Assembly: GCA_032119795.1 (NCBI GenBank)
Contig: JAUMFO010000013.1
Location: 186,001 to 250,000 of the forward strand
Origin: JAGIBJ01 sp032119795
Lineage (GTDB): Bacteria > Actinomycetota > Thermoleophilia > Solirubrobacterales > Solirubrobacteraceae
Length of the DNA: 64,000 nt
Reading direction: 5' to 3'
In this document: in pieces, positions 9,483 to 17,188 of the stretch
How the letters are laid out: each line of letters opens with the position of its first letter
Numbering within the stretch: the stretch's first letter is position 1
The notes under the pieces: model-generated
The model's database searches: none
The model's input: only the letters and a program-made list of their open reading frames with translations
What the model was told of the DNA's origin: nothing
Program-made: the position numbers and the translations under genes

Positions 9483-10423
9483 CGAGCCTCCGTCAGCTTG
9501 CGGGCACCGCGCAGCTTGGCTGAGCGGGATCGGGGGTTGTCGGCTTGCTCGGCGTCGCCGGGCGTAATCACGCCGTGCTGCAACAGCGCGGCCTCGGGCT
9601 CGCCACCGCAGCGGCACACCGGCAGCTCCGGCGGGCAGATGCAGTCCTTGGCCAGCGGCGCGAGGAACTGCTTCACGCGGCGATCCTCGAGCGAGTGGAA
9701 GCTGATCGCCGCGAGGCGGCCACCGACGCGCAGCATGCGCCACGCCGGCGGGAGTGCGGCGTCGACCTGGTCGAGTTCGCCGTTGACGACGATCCGCAGC
9801 GCCTGGAACACGCGCTTGGCCGGATGCCCTCCGCTCAGGCGAAGGTGCACGGGAATCGCCGCCTCGATCACCGCGACGAGTTGCCCGGTCGTAGTGATGG
9901 GCTGCAGTTCGCGTTCGCGGACGATGGCCGAGGCGATCTGGCCGGCGTGGCGCTCCTCGCCGAGCCGCTTGAAAGCCTGCGCCAGGTCGCGTCGGTCCCA
10001 GTCGGCGATGACGCCAGCGGCACTGAGCGGCTGCTCAGGATCCATGCGCATGTCGAGCGGTGCGTCGCGCGAGTAGGAGAAGCCACGGTCTTGGGAATCG
10101 ATCTGGGGAGAACTCAGGCCGAAGTCGAAGAGGACGCCGTCGGCATGGAGTCCTTCGCCCTCCAGCAGGGAGAGTCCTGCCGCGAAATCCGCAGCTACGA
10201 ACCTTGTCGAGCAGGGCACCTGCGCCTGGAATACCTCGAAACGCCCGCGAGCCTCTGGATCACGGTCGATCGCGATGAGCGTGCCCTTGGCGCCGAGCCG
10301 CTCAGCGATGCGGCGCGAATGGCCGCCTGCACCAAACGTCGCGTCGATCATCGTCTCGCCGGGCTGAGGATCCAGCAGGGCGAGGACTTCCTCCAGGAGG
10401 ACCGGCGCGTGGATGCTCATCAC
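9479..10423 (-). CDS. rsmH: 16S rRNA (cytosine1402-N4)-methyltransferase RsmH
   Basis: SAM-dependent methyltransferase for N4-methylation of C1402 in the ribosomal P site (also called MraW). It is 314 aa. Motifs: HAPVLLEEVLALL at the N-terminus, the SAM-binding DATFGAGGHSRRIAE, FDFGLSSPQID, RDAPLDMRMD and the C-terminal AISFHSLEDRRVK. Translation could start at GTG 10423 (GTGA overlap with mraZ) or at the next codon, ATG 10420 (TGATG overlap). Either couples it to mraZ. Confidence 0.96.
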   Translation of the reverse strand: MMSIHAPVLLEEVLALLDPQPGETMIDATFGAGGHSRRIAERLGAKGTLIAIDRDPEARGRFEVFQAQVPCSTRFVAADFAAGLSLLEGEGLHADGVLFDFGLSSPQIDSQDRGFSYSRDAPLDMRMDPEQPLSAAGVIADWDRRDLAQAFKRLGEERHAGQIASAIVRERELQPITTTGQLVAVIEAAIPVHLRLSGGHPAKRVFQALRIVVNGELDQVDAALPPAWRMLRVGGRLAAISFHSLEDRRVKQFLAPLAKDCICPPELPVCRCGGEPEAALLQHGVITPGDAEQADNPRSRSAKLRGARKLTEAR

Positions 10424-10869
10424 ACCGCCGGTGGGGCGACGTGGGGCGGCGCTGCGGCCGTGAACGTGTTGACCGCGGCGGCAAGGCCAGCCTCTTGCTG
10501 CTCCCAGCGGTCACGGTTCCAAAGTTCCAGGCACCGGCCGACGCCGATCAAGACGACGTCCTTCTCCAGCGCGCCATGGCTGCGCAGCTGCTCCGTCAGG
10601 CCGACGCGCCCGACCTTGTCGAGGGCGGTATCGAAGGCCGAGCCCTGCATCAGGCGCAGCATCTGCCGCATCTGGGGCGACATCGTCGCGAGGTTCTGCG
10701 TGGCGGAATCGACGTGCGACTCGAACTCCTCCGGCCGCCAGAGCTCAACGCAAGGGTCGACGCCCTTCACGACGACGACGCCGGAGGCGAAGTCGTCGCG
10801 GAAGCGAGCGGGAACCGTCAGCCGGTGCTTGGCGTCAAGCGTGTGCTGGTAGGTGCCGCGGAACGCCAT
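10420..10869 (-). CDS. mraZ: Transcriptional regulator MraZ
   Basis: DNA-binding protein of the AbrB-like swapped-hairpin fold that represses its own dcw operon in other bacteria. The ATG at 10869 gives MAFRGTYQHTLDAKHRLTVP, the canonical MraZ N-terminus (149 aa). The conserved first DxxxR motif (DAKHR) is followed by LTVPARFR, and the second copy sits near DKVGRVGL. The frame is open upstream to 10983 but would read through the hairpin and operator boxes, so the longer start is rejected. No Shine-Dalgarno precedes the ATG; the ten bases upstream are almost pure T. Confidence 0.95.
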   Translation of the reverse strand: MAFRGTYQHTLDAKHRLTVPARFRDDFASGVVVVKGVDPCVELWRPEEFESHVDSATQNLATMSPQMRQMLRLMQGSAFDTALDKVGRVGLTEQLRSHGALEKDVVLIGVGRCLELWNRDRWEQQEAGLAAAVNTFTAAAPPHVAPPAV

Positions 10870-10870
10870 G

Positions 10871-10923
10871 AAAAGAAAAAGAGCCGGAGAGGAGGGGTGG
10901 GAGGAGCCCCTCCACTCCGGCTC
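10871..10923 (-). terminator. Terminator-like hairpin abutting the mraZ start codon (possible attenuator)
   Basis: On the minus strand, arms 10923-10907 and 10897-10881 pair over 17 positions with one mismatch around a 9-nt loop, giving a very GC-rich stem. The stem is followed directly by TTTTTCTTTT (10880-10871), one C, then the mraZ ATG. Hairpin plus U-tract is the form of an intrinsic terminator on the mraZ strand. The plus-strand side lacks a T-tract. It lies between the MraZ boxes and the gene they should control, so it may attenuate dcw transcription, or it may end read-through from the upstream tetR gene. Confidence 0.8.
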
Positions 10924-10938
10924 ACGGTGCTCACCATA

Positions 10939-10974
10939 TCCCACTTTCTCCCACCCGGCAACACTTCGCTCCCA
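10939..10974 (-). promoter_or_regulatory. MraZ-type operator boxes (three TGGGA repeats)
   Basis: Minus-strand TGGGA occurs at 10974-10970, 10953-10949 and 10943-10939. The last two are separated by exactly 5 bp, the spacing of the TGGGN direct repeats bound by MraZ in other bacteria. The first is 21 bp (about two turns) from the second. They sit 70-105 bp upstream of mraZ, consistent with autoregulation of the dcw operon. Binding is inferred from the motif, not demonstrated. Confidence 0.75.
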
Positions 10975-11160
10975 CTTGGACACTCGTTCGATCCAAGCAT
11001 GCCGAATAGGGCACGGATTAGCAGGGGAAATGCCCGTGCTGCATCCGTACTTGCAGGATTGCCTCCCAGCGGCGACGCGGCTCCAGAGTTCCCCGGATCC
11101 GGCCCCGTTCCTGCCCAGAGCGGTCGCTCACATGGGATCGTGCATGCAGCTCGCCCCAGA

Positions 11161-11229
11161 GTGGGGCGAAGTGGGGCCACCGGGTGGGGCGCAGTGGGGC
11201 AACCGGCTGGGGCGCGGTTGGGTCACCGG
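11161..11229. repeat. Three tandem 23-bp repeats carrying paired TGGGG boxes
   Basis: Units 11161-11183, 11184-11206 and 11207-11229 share a 23-bp pattern ending in ACCGG. Units 1 and 2 contain TGGGG-N5-TGGGG (start-to-start 10 bp); unit 3 has TGGGG and a degenerate TTGGG. The box and 5-bp spacer resemble MraZ sites but face the opposite way from mraZ and lie about 290 bp upstream of it. The rest of the 10,975-11,295 stretch has no convincing gene. Confidence 0.75.
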
Positions 11230-11295
11230 CTGCTCGAAGCGCCGGGTGCCGCTCCGCGGGGGTTCCCGCGGGCGCGGGTGCAGCTTGCTCTAGGC

Positions 11296-11913
11296 CTACA
11301 GGGGGCGCTGGGCGTTGAGCCCACCGCGGATGAGCTTCATGCCCGTGTCGACGATCGACTCGAGGTCGTCGTCGCTCAGTGCGAGATGTGGGAACCGCAT
11401 GTTCTGCGCCGCCAGGCCGTACATCGCAGCCCAGCACCAGCGGAAGATCTTGGCCGGGTCAACCCCGGTGCCCTCGGTCAGCTCGTTCCAGAGCCCGAAC
11501 AGCACGGCGAGCTGCTCACCCTGCTCAACGAAGAGTGCCTGGGTTTCTGCGTCGTCGGGGTCGAGATCCGCCAGCGACGTGAACGCAAGCAAGTTGGCAA
11601 GGTCACGCTCGTCGAGGTAGAAGCGCATGTAGGCCTCAGTCAGCGCCATGATCCGGTCCCACGAGGGGCCCTCTTGCGCCACTGCGGGCAGCAGAAACCC
11701 ATCGAGGAGCCGGCGGGTGCCTTTCTGGTGCACCGCCATGAGCATCATCTGCTTGCTCGGGAAGGCCAAGTAGAGCTGCGCCACGGAGGTGCCAGCCTCC
11801 TCCGCGACCTGCTTCATCGTCGTCGCGTCATAGCCGCGACGAACGAAGCAGCGCAAGGCCGCTGCGACGAGTTCTTCTTTGCTCGGGTGTTCACCGCGGG
11901 GCCGGCCAGACAC
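11296..11913 (-). CDS. TetR/AcrR-family transcriptional regulator
   Basis: One-component repressor-type regulator of 205 aa from the GTG at 11913. The N-terminal helix-turn-helix domain is clear: SKEELVAAALRCFVRRGYDATTMKQVAEEAG, with the recognition segment TSVAQLYLAFPSK, shown here in pieces. The C-terminal ligand-binding part is alpha-helical and diverges from anything I can name. A longer frame reaches 12000 but adds an unlikely Cys/Arg-rich leader. It is 112 bp downstream of tadC on the same strand. Ligand and targets are unknown. Confidence 0.85.
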   Translation of the reverse strand: MSGRPRGEHPSKEELVAAALRCFVRRGYDATTMKQVAEEAGTSVAQLYLAFPSKQMMLMAVHQKGTRRLLDGFLLPAVAQEGPSWDRIMALTEAYMRFYLDERDLANLLAFTSLADLDPDDAETQALFVEQGEQLAVLFGLWNELTEGTGVDPAKIFRWCWAAMYGLAAQNMRFPHLALSDDDLESIVDTGMKLIRGGLNAQRPL

Positions 11914-12024
11914 GCCCCAAGCATCGCAGGTCTGGCAGCGATAGTGCGGCCGGGTACCGGTCAACGCCGGTTGCGGTCTTGGCGGGCTGCCGCTCGCCAC
12001 GCTGGTCGACGGTGCCCGCCTGCG

Positions 12025-12885
12025 TCACCCACCGATCCCGCCAGCGACGAGCGCCGCGGCCAGGACACAGAGGGCAGCCGGAACCAGGAGCAGGGCGGCG
12101 ACGAGCTGCACTCGCGGGGCCGCCTTGGCAGCGTGATCCATCGCGCGCCGGGCCCGGCTTTGCCGGGCGCCAGCGGCGAGGGCGCGCAGCGGCTCGGCCG
12201 CCGGCGTGCCATGCCTGCGGGCGCGTTGAAGCACCGCCACCGCGGCTTCGAGTTCGGGGATCGGGTGCTCGCGAACCAAGCGGGCAAGCGTCTGGTCGAT
12301 CCCTGCGCCGTGGTGGAGCTCCCGGGCGGCGCGTCTGGCGCTACCGGCGAGGGCCCCGGCGCCCCAAGTGCCAAGCCCGTCCAGCGCCGCACCGACGGGC
12401 AACCCGCAGCCAAGAGCGACGGCGAGCAGATCGAGGAGCTCAGGCACGTCCTGTCGTAGCGCCGCGGTGCGCCTCTGGCCGGCCCGAACGAGCTGGAGCC
12501 CGGGCACTGCGCGGCCCGCAGCGCCGCCGGCTATGCCTGCGGCGATCGCGATCCCAAGCGGCAAGACCAGCCACGTCATCGCTACACCCCACGTTGCCCC
12601 GACTGCTGCGCCGAGCCGTCGCCGAACGGCCAGCGCTGCCGCGTCGGGGACCGCGATGCGTCCGGCCGCGTCCAGGAGCCGCTCGGTGCGTTCGTCGGCA
12701 CCCGCGCGAGCAGCCCAACGTGCCCGTCCTGCAGACGCTGCTGGGCCCGCCTGCGGACGAACGCGACGGGTCCTCGGCGCGTACGGCCGCCGTTCCGGAC
12801 GGTTCGGCCTCTGACCGGCGAGCGTCACGAGTGCAGCGCCGGCAGCCAGTGAGGCCAACAGCATCAACGCGACGGAGGTCGTCAT
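12025..12885 (-). CDS. tadC: TadC-like type II/IV secretion inner-membrane protein (T2SSF domain)
   Basis: Platform protein of a Tad/Flp pilus or related secretion machine. The 286 aa begin at ATG 12885, with hydrophobic segments at the N-terminus (TTSVALMLLASLAAGAAL), mid-protein (WLVLPLGIAIAAGIAGGA) and C-terminus (VQLVAALLLVPAALCVLAAAL). The intervening cytoplasmic part QDVPELLDLLAVALGCGLPV and the region around ELEAAVAVLQRARRHG fit the T2SSF/GspF domain. It overlaps tadB by ATGA and closes the cpaF-tadB-tadC unit. TadB and TadC are paralogues; the assignment follows gene order. Confidence 0.82.
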   Translation of the reverse strand: MTTSVALMLLASLAAGAALVTLAGQRPNRPERRPYAPRTRRVRPQAGPAASAGRARWAARAGADERTERLLDAAGRIAVPDAAALAVRRRLGAAVGATWGVAMTWLVLPLGIAIAAGIAGGAAGRAVPGLQLVRAGQRRTAALRQDVPELLDLLAVALGCGLPVGAALDGLGTWGAGALAGSARRAARELHHGAGIDQTLARLVREHPIPELEAAVAVLQRARRHGTPAAEPLRALAAGARQSRARRAMDHAAKAAPRVQLVAALLLVPAALCVLAAALVAGGIGG

Positions 12886-13715
12886 ACCGCCGGCCCAACG
12901 ATGGTCCGCGCTGCCACGACGGCCACCACCTCCAGGACCAGGCCGATCAGCAGGAGTGCGAGGGCGATCGGACTCGCCGCGATCGCACTCAAAAACCCGG
13001 GACTCGCCAGCTGCGCACCGGCCATCGCAAGCAGTGGCAGCGCGGCCACGACACGCACGGTCGCGCGAGCTTGCGCGGTGGCAGCGACGCGTTCCTCCTC
13101 CAGTTTGCGGCCCGCATCTCCGGCAGCAGCGATCCGGTCGAGCTCGGACGCCAGCGCACCCCCAGCCTCGAGGTGCAACGCGATCGTGCCGCACAGCAGC
13201 CGCATCGCCGGCCCGGCCCCGGACGCGAGCGCCATTAGCGTGTCGACGAGCGGAGCGCCCAGCTCGAGGCTTGAGCCGTGGCGTTGGACGGTTCGTCGCA
13301 GCTCTGCTGGCACCGAGCGATCCTCGGTCGCTGAAGCCAGCGCGCTGCGCACCGATGCACCGCCACGGAGCGCGTCGGCCAGTGCGCGAGCGAGTGCTGG
13401 CACACCGTCCTCGCAGCGCCGCTGGCGAGTTCCAGCCGCCCGGCGGTCCCTCACCACCGACGCGGCACCGGCGACGAGCCCGGCGGCCGCGCCCTTCATC
13501 GGCGAGGAGACGGCCGCTACGACCGCCCACGCCAGCAGTCCCGCCAGCGCATGCCGACCCAGCGCTGTGCGGATCAGCGCCTCAGATTGGCTCGCGGCTC
13601 GCGCCGCGGCGCCGCCAGCTGCCCCGGGCCGCTGCGCCTGCACCTCGTGCAGCTGGGCCAGCGCGCCGGCGAGCAAGGCCGCCGAAGCGGCCGCCGTCCA
13701 CGCGGCGCCCGTCAC
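12882..13715 (-). CDS. tadB: TadB-like type II/IV secretion inner-membrane protein
   Basis: Second T2SSF-type platform protein (277 aa, GTG start overlapping cpaF by GTGA). An N-terminal hydrophobic segment is followed by a cytoplasmic T2SSF-like domain (VPALARALADALRGGASVRSAL) and a pair of C-terminal membrane helices (VRVVAALPLLAMAGAQLAS and ALALLLIGLVLEVVAVVAA). Together with TadC it should form the membrane base driven by the CpaF ATPase. Confidence 0.82.
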   Translation of the reverse strand: MTGAAWTAAASAALLAGALAQLHEVQAQRPGAAGGAAARAASQSEALIRTALGRHALAGLLAWAVVAAVSSPMKGAAAGLVAGAASVVRDRRAAGTRQRRCEDGVPALARALADALRGGASVRSALASATEDRSVPAELRRTVQRHGSSLELGAPLVDTLMALASGAGPAMRLLCGTIALHLEAGGALASELDRIAAAGDAGRKLEEERVAATAQARATVRVVAALPLLAMAGAQLASPGFLSAIAASPIALALLLIGLVLEVVAVVAARTIVGPAV

Positions 13716-14938
13716 GCCGCAACCTTCCGCGCCGCTGCGGCGCGTCCGGCCGAGGGAGGGCGCGCAGCGGAGTACCGCGTCTGCAGCTCTCCGTCTGCCC
13801 CTACCTCCGCAATCTCCAGGAGCCGCCGGACGCCGCTCGGGTCGCGCTCCTGGTGCACCACGAGTTCGACACTCCCCCGCACCAGTGCGGTGACGGCAGC
13901 AAGCGGGAGGTCGCCCTCGGCGAGCGTCGCCAGCAGCTCTAGGCGTCGCAGCGCCTCAGCCGGCGAACCAGCATGGATCGTCGAGAGGCCTCCGGCGTGC
14001 CCGCTCGAGAGCGCCAGCAGCAGGTCGAGCGCCTCGCCACCGCGCACCTCCCCCACGATCAGACGGTCTGGCCGCATGCGCATCGCGTTGATGACGAGGT
14101 CGCGCACGGTCACCTGGCCGGCGCCTTCAAGGTTCGCGGTTCGGGCCTCCAGGCGGACGACATGCGGCTGACGCAGCCGCAGCTCGGCGGCGTCCTCGAT
14201 GGTGATGATCCGCTCGTCCGGCGCGATCGCCTCAGATAGCGCTCCAAGGACGGTGGTCTTGCCGCTGCCCGTTGCGCCGCAGATCAGGATGGTTCGGCGT
14301 GCGGCGACGGCGGCGCGCAGGAGATCCGCCGCCTCGGCCGTCCAACTGCCGCACGCGACCAGCTCGTCGATCGAGCGTCCGCCTGCCCGAAATCTGCGGA
14401 TCGTGATCGTCGTACCGTCGATCGCGAGCGGCGGGATCGTCACGTTCACCCGTGACCCGTCGGGAAGCCGGGCGTCGCACATTGGCTGGGTGGCGTCGAC
14501 GCGCCGGCCAAGCGGCGCGAGGATCCGATCGACGATCTCGCGCAGCTCCGCCTCATCCGAGAACCGCGCAGTCGTGCGCGCAAGCCGCCCGCGCCGTTCG
14601 ATCCAGATCGGGGCGCAGCCGCAGACCATCACCTCGTCGACCTCGTCATCGGCCAAGAGCACCTCGAGGGGCCCGAGCCCGGTGGCGCGGCGCACCAGTG
14701 CGAGCGTCAGCGCCGTACGGGTCTGTGCATGCAAGACGGCGGCCTCGCGGTCGACGAGGTCGCGAGCCCGGTCGCTGATCGCCGTCGGTTCGGGGCCGCC
14801 GCCGGCGGCACCGGCGTCGAGCAGGCGGCGATGCAGGTGGTCGATGAACGGTGCGGCCCGGCCCTCCCCCGTCTGCGCCGACAGGGCCGACGGCCGGTCA
14901 TCGACGGGAGGAGAGGTGGGGCCGGGAAAAACGCGCAT
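13712..14938 (-). CDS. cpaF: CpaF/TadA-type secretion ATPase
   Basis: Hexameric VirB11/CpaF-family ATPase (408 aa) powering pilus assembly or secretion. The N-terminal domain holds LLADDEVDEVMVCG, a form of the CpaF 'L..D..V.EIMVNG' motif. The Walker A is GATGSGKT at residues 221-228, followed by ITIEDAAELRL (Asp box), INAMRMRPDRLIVGEVRGGEAL and the His box HAGGLSTIHAGS. The ATG at 14938 has no Shine-Dalgarno and lies 8 bp below the conserved motif at 14947-14980. It heads a tight unit with tadB and tadC; no flp pilin, cpaC or tadE is visible in the window. Confidence 0.92.
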   Translation of the reverse strand: MRVFPGPTSPPVDDRPSALSAQTGEGRAAPFIDHLHRRLLDAGAAGGGPEPTAISDRARDLVDREAAVLHAQTRTALTLALVRRATGLGPLEVLLADDEVDEVMVCGCAPIWIERRGRLARTTARFSDEAELREIVDRILAPLGRRVDATQPMCDARLPDGSRVNVTIPPLAIDGTTITIRRFRAGGRSIDELVACGSWTAEAADLLRAAVAARRTILICGATGSGKTTVLGALSEAIAPDERIITIEDAAELRLRQPHVVRLEARTANLEGAGQVTVRDLVINAMRMRPDRLIVGEVRGGEALDLLLALSSGHAGGLSTIHAGSPAEALRRLELLATLAEGDLPLAAVTALVRGSVELVVHQERDPSGVRRLLEIAEVGADGELQTRYSAARPPSAGRAAAARKVAA

Positions 14939-14946
14939 CTATTAGT

Positions 14947-14980
14947 AAGAGGGCCCGGCGACCCAAAATTCGCCCCCCTT
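14947..14980 (-). promoter_or_regulatory. Conserved pilus-cluster upstream motif, copy 1
   Basis: Plus-strand AAGAGGG-N11-AAAATTCGCCCCCCTT, just upstream of cpaF. The same 7-mer, 11-bp spacer and 16-mer recur at 17977-18010 upstream of the atypical regulator gene, with a mostly different spacer sequence. Proximity to start codons without Shine-Dalgarno sites suggests a promoter/operator, possibly for near-leaderless transcripts. Confidence 0.7.
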
Positions 14981-15007
14981 AGGCGAACAGGTTTGGCCCA
15001 ACAACGA

Positions 15008-15034
15008 CGAGAGCCCGGCAGGGCCGGGCTCTCG
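15008..15034 (-). terminator. Hairpin downstream of the secreted calcium-repeat gene
   Basis: A perfect 12-bp stem (CGAGAGCCCGGC / GCCGGGCTCTCG) with a 3-nt loop, 27 bp beyond the stop of the 15,062-16,429 gene. There is no clear T-tract, so it may stabilise the mRNA end or terminate factor-dependently. It separates that gene from the cpaF promoter motif. Confidence 0.55.
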
Positions 15035-15061
15035 CAGTCAGCTCAGTTGGTGGCGTGGCCG

Positions 15062-16429
15062 CTAGGAGCCAGGCACGTAGTCGGGCTCAGGGCTGGGCGC
15101 CGGGGCGCCGTTCATCCAGCCGATCGGCGGCGCGAAGCCAGGCAGTGCGCCGTCTTCGCCGAAGGGCGCCCAGGGCTCCTGGTTCGTCGGGATGTACCAG
15201 CTGCAGCTCCGTGAGAGGTAGTCCGGCAGGCAAGGGTTGAACGGGTTGACCATGAAGGACCGGTAGTTGGTGGCGGCCACGGGGGCGCGGTACATCTCGG
15301 AGATGTTGTTCCAGCCGTCTGCGTCTTGGTCGTCGAGGCCGTCGAGGACGCCGTCGCCGTCGCTGTCGGGGTCGGTCGGATCGGTGTCGGCGAACGGCCG
15401 GAGCGTGTAGAGACCCTCGCCGAGGCTGTCGCCATAGGCGACCCAGTGCCCTTGAGACATCCGCAGGCTGAACTCGTGGATGTTCGCGAGGCCGTCACCG
15501 TCGAAGTCGCGCTCCTCGTCGGAGAGGTAGCCGACACCGGTGCGCAGGCTCACTCCGCCGCCGATGATGGTGGCGTCGATGTCGAAGCCGTTCAGGTCGG
15601 GGTCGGGAGCGAGGACCGGTCCGCCGGTGTACTGATCGCCGTCGCTGTAGTTCAGCGGGAACGGGCGGCCGGCGGCCTGCCAGAGCTGGTGCTCCTGCTT
15701 CATGGTGAGGCCGTCGCCGTCGAAGTCGGCCTTGGCGTCGGTTGCGTCCAGCGCGTTGGGCCACGGCTTCTTGCCCGGGTAGGGCAGCGAGCGGTCATTG
15801 AGGTCGAGTGCCGACTCGAACTCCCAGCTGTCCCACATCTCGTCGTCGTCGCTATCGACGTCGCAGGTGATCAGCTTGTACTGCGCCTCGATCGCGTCGG
15901 AGAGGCCGTCGTTGTCGTCGTCGGCGTCGACACCGTCGGCGACGCCGTCCTTGTCGCAGTCGCTCGTCGACGTGCCGCCCATCGGCGGCAGGATGATCGG
16001 TGAGGTCGACACGGAGGTGAACGCGCCGGTCGCGCGGGCGCTGACGACTCGCAGCTGGAAGCGGGTAGCGACCGGGAAGCCGTCGACGACGTCGAGCTCG
16101 CTGACGATCTTGTCCGGAACCTTGAGCGTCAGGCGGGTGGCCGTCGAGGCGATGGTCGTCGCAAACACGAACTTGCCTCCGCTGGCCTTGCGGAACAAGA
16201 CGGTGCTCTTGCCGGTGGTCGCGAAGTTCTTGCCCTTGATGATCATCACGTCGCTGATCGACGCTTTGGCAGGGGTCACGGACGAGACGGATGGCAACGC
16301 CGCGCGCTTGGCCTTCTTTCCTTTGGCACCCGCATCGCCGGCGGCGAACGAGATCGACAGGAGGAAAGCCAGCAGGGCGGCGAGCGGCAGGCGCAGCGGC
16401 GCAGGCATAAGAAGGGCGCTCATGGGCAC
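15062..16429 (-). CDS. Secreted protein with IPT/TIG-like domain and calcium-binding type-3 repeats
   Basis: A 455-aa exported protein of unknown specific role. Signal peptide: LPLAALLAFLLSISFAAG. Residues about 45-150 resemble an IPT/TIG immunoglobulin-like fold (VSSVTPAKASISDVMIIKGKNF, shown in the family's usual 'P..G..VTI.G.NF' pattern). Then come several Asp-rich thrombospondin-type-3/EF-hand-like loops, for example DKDGVADGVDADDDNDG, DFDGDG and DPDSDGDGVLDG, which should bind Ca2+. The C-terminus is Pro-rich. It sits between cpaB and cpaF, so it may be a pilus-associated or secreted adhesin. No sortase signal or anchor is visible. Confidence 0.75.
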   Translation of the reverse strand: MPMSALLMPAPLRLPLAALLAFLLSISFAAGDAGAKGKKAKRAALPSVSSVTPAKASISDVMIIKGKNFATTGKSTVLFRKASGGKFVFATTIASTATRLTLKVPDKIVSELDVVDGFPVATRFQLRVVSARATGAFTSVSTSPIILPPMGGTSTSDCDKDGVADGVDADDDNDGLSDAIEAQYKLITCDVDSDDDEMWDSWEFESALDLNDRSLPYPGKKPWPNALDATDAKADFDGDGLTMKQEHQLWQAAGRPFPLNYSDGDQYTGGPVLAPDPDLNGFDIDATIIGGGVSLRTGVGYLSDEERDFDGDGLANIHEFSLRMSQGHWVAYGDSLGEGLYTLRPFADTDPTDPDSDGDGVLDGLDDQDADGWNNISEMYRAPVAATNYRSFMVNPFNPCLPDYLSRSCSWYIPTNQEPWAPFGEDGALPGFAPPIGWMNGAPAPSPEPDYVPGS

Positions 16430-16519
16430 TGGATCGGCGTCCCAAGTTGGAACTGTAGAGCCGTATGGACGGAGGATGGCCCGCGACGCGCCGAGTCCAG
16501 GTGCGAGGCGGATCGGCGG

Positions 16520-17188
16520 TCATGGGCGCCTCACCAGCCGTTGCCGGTCCCACGAGGCCCGCGGCAGGAGTCGCAAGTTGCCTCCGCCGTCTTGTGCGGC
16601 AGCGAGCCGCAACGCGTCGCGGCGAGGAACGCGCACCGTGGCGCCGATGCGCTCCCCGCCGCCAGCGTCCTCCTCCGGGGCCGCGCGAACCTCCAGCACC
16701 TCCACCGAATCGGCCACGACGACGGTGCGCTGGGAGCCGTCGCCGCCGTCGGTCGTGCGGACGACGTCGACCCGCGATCCGCTCTTCACCAGGCGCGGCG
16801 ACCCGACGGCCACGAGCTCGAGCACGCGGTCGCCGCTGGCCAGGGCGTCGCTGGCTTCGTCGTCGGTCGACCGCAGCATCGCCTCAAGCACGGGGGTACC
16901 TCGATCTAGGGGCACGACCGTCCGCAGCCCGACTGCTTCCTGCGCGGCGCCCAGCACGCGTGGAGCGACCCAGCGCAGCGGCACCTGGCGGTAGGCGAGG
17001 TCATCGGCGCGCAAGGCATGGTCCTGCGGCACGTCGCGCGCGAGCACCACGATCCGTGCGATCGGGCCGATCTGCCGCGCGAGCGCGGCCTCTCGCTCTG
17101 CGACGCTGCGGACGGCCACCAACCCAAGCGCGAGCGCGAGCGCCGCGAAGACCGCAGCGCGGCGTGCCGGCGCCTGGAGGCCGCTCAC
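16520..17188 (-). CDS. cpaB: CpaB/RcpC-like Flp pilus assembly protein (SAF domain)
   Basis: Envelope protein with one N-terminal membrane helix (AAVFAALALALGLVAVRSVA), followed by an SAF domain: IVVLARDVPQDHALRADDLAYRQVP and LRTVVPLDRGTPVLEAML in the expected order, then an RcpC-type C-terminal part (LVAVGSPRLVKSGSRVDVVRT). The GTG at 17188 overlaps the regulator gene stop by GTGA, giving 222 aa; the frame is open to 17296 but that lies inside the regulator. In Tad systems CpaB helps connect the outer and inner pilus parts. Here it is cotranscribed with the atypical regulator. Confidence 0.82.
   Translation of the reverse strand: MSGLQAPARRAAVFAALALALGLVAVRSVAEREAALARQIGPIARIVVLARDVPQDHALRADDLAYRQVPLRWVAPRVLGAAQEAVGLRTVVPLDRGTPVLEAMLRSTDDEASDALASGDRVLELVAVGSPRLVKSGSRVDVVRTTDGGDGSQRTVVVADSVEVLEVRAAPEEDAGGGERIGATVRVPRRDALRLAAAQDGGGNLRLLPRASWDRQRLVRRP

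Noticed and set aside
10984..11295. Candidate small gene between mraZ and tetR
   Set aside because: Frames here follow the 23-bp repeats and give low-complexity products with no ribosome site.
14939..14990. Shared pilus-cluster motif considered as a c-di-GMP riboswitch
   Set aside because: It lacks the conserved class I/II riboswitch cores, is only about 34 bp, and its conserved blocks do not pair to form a defined stem.
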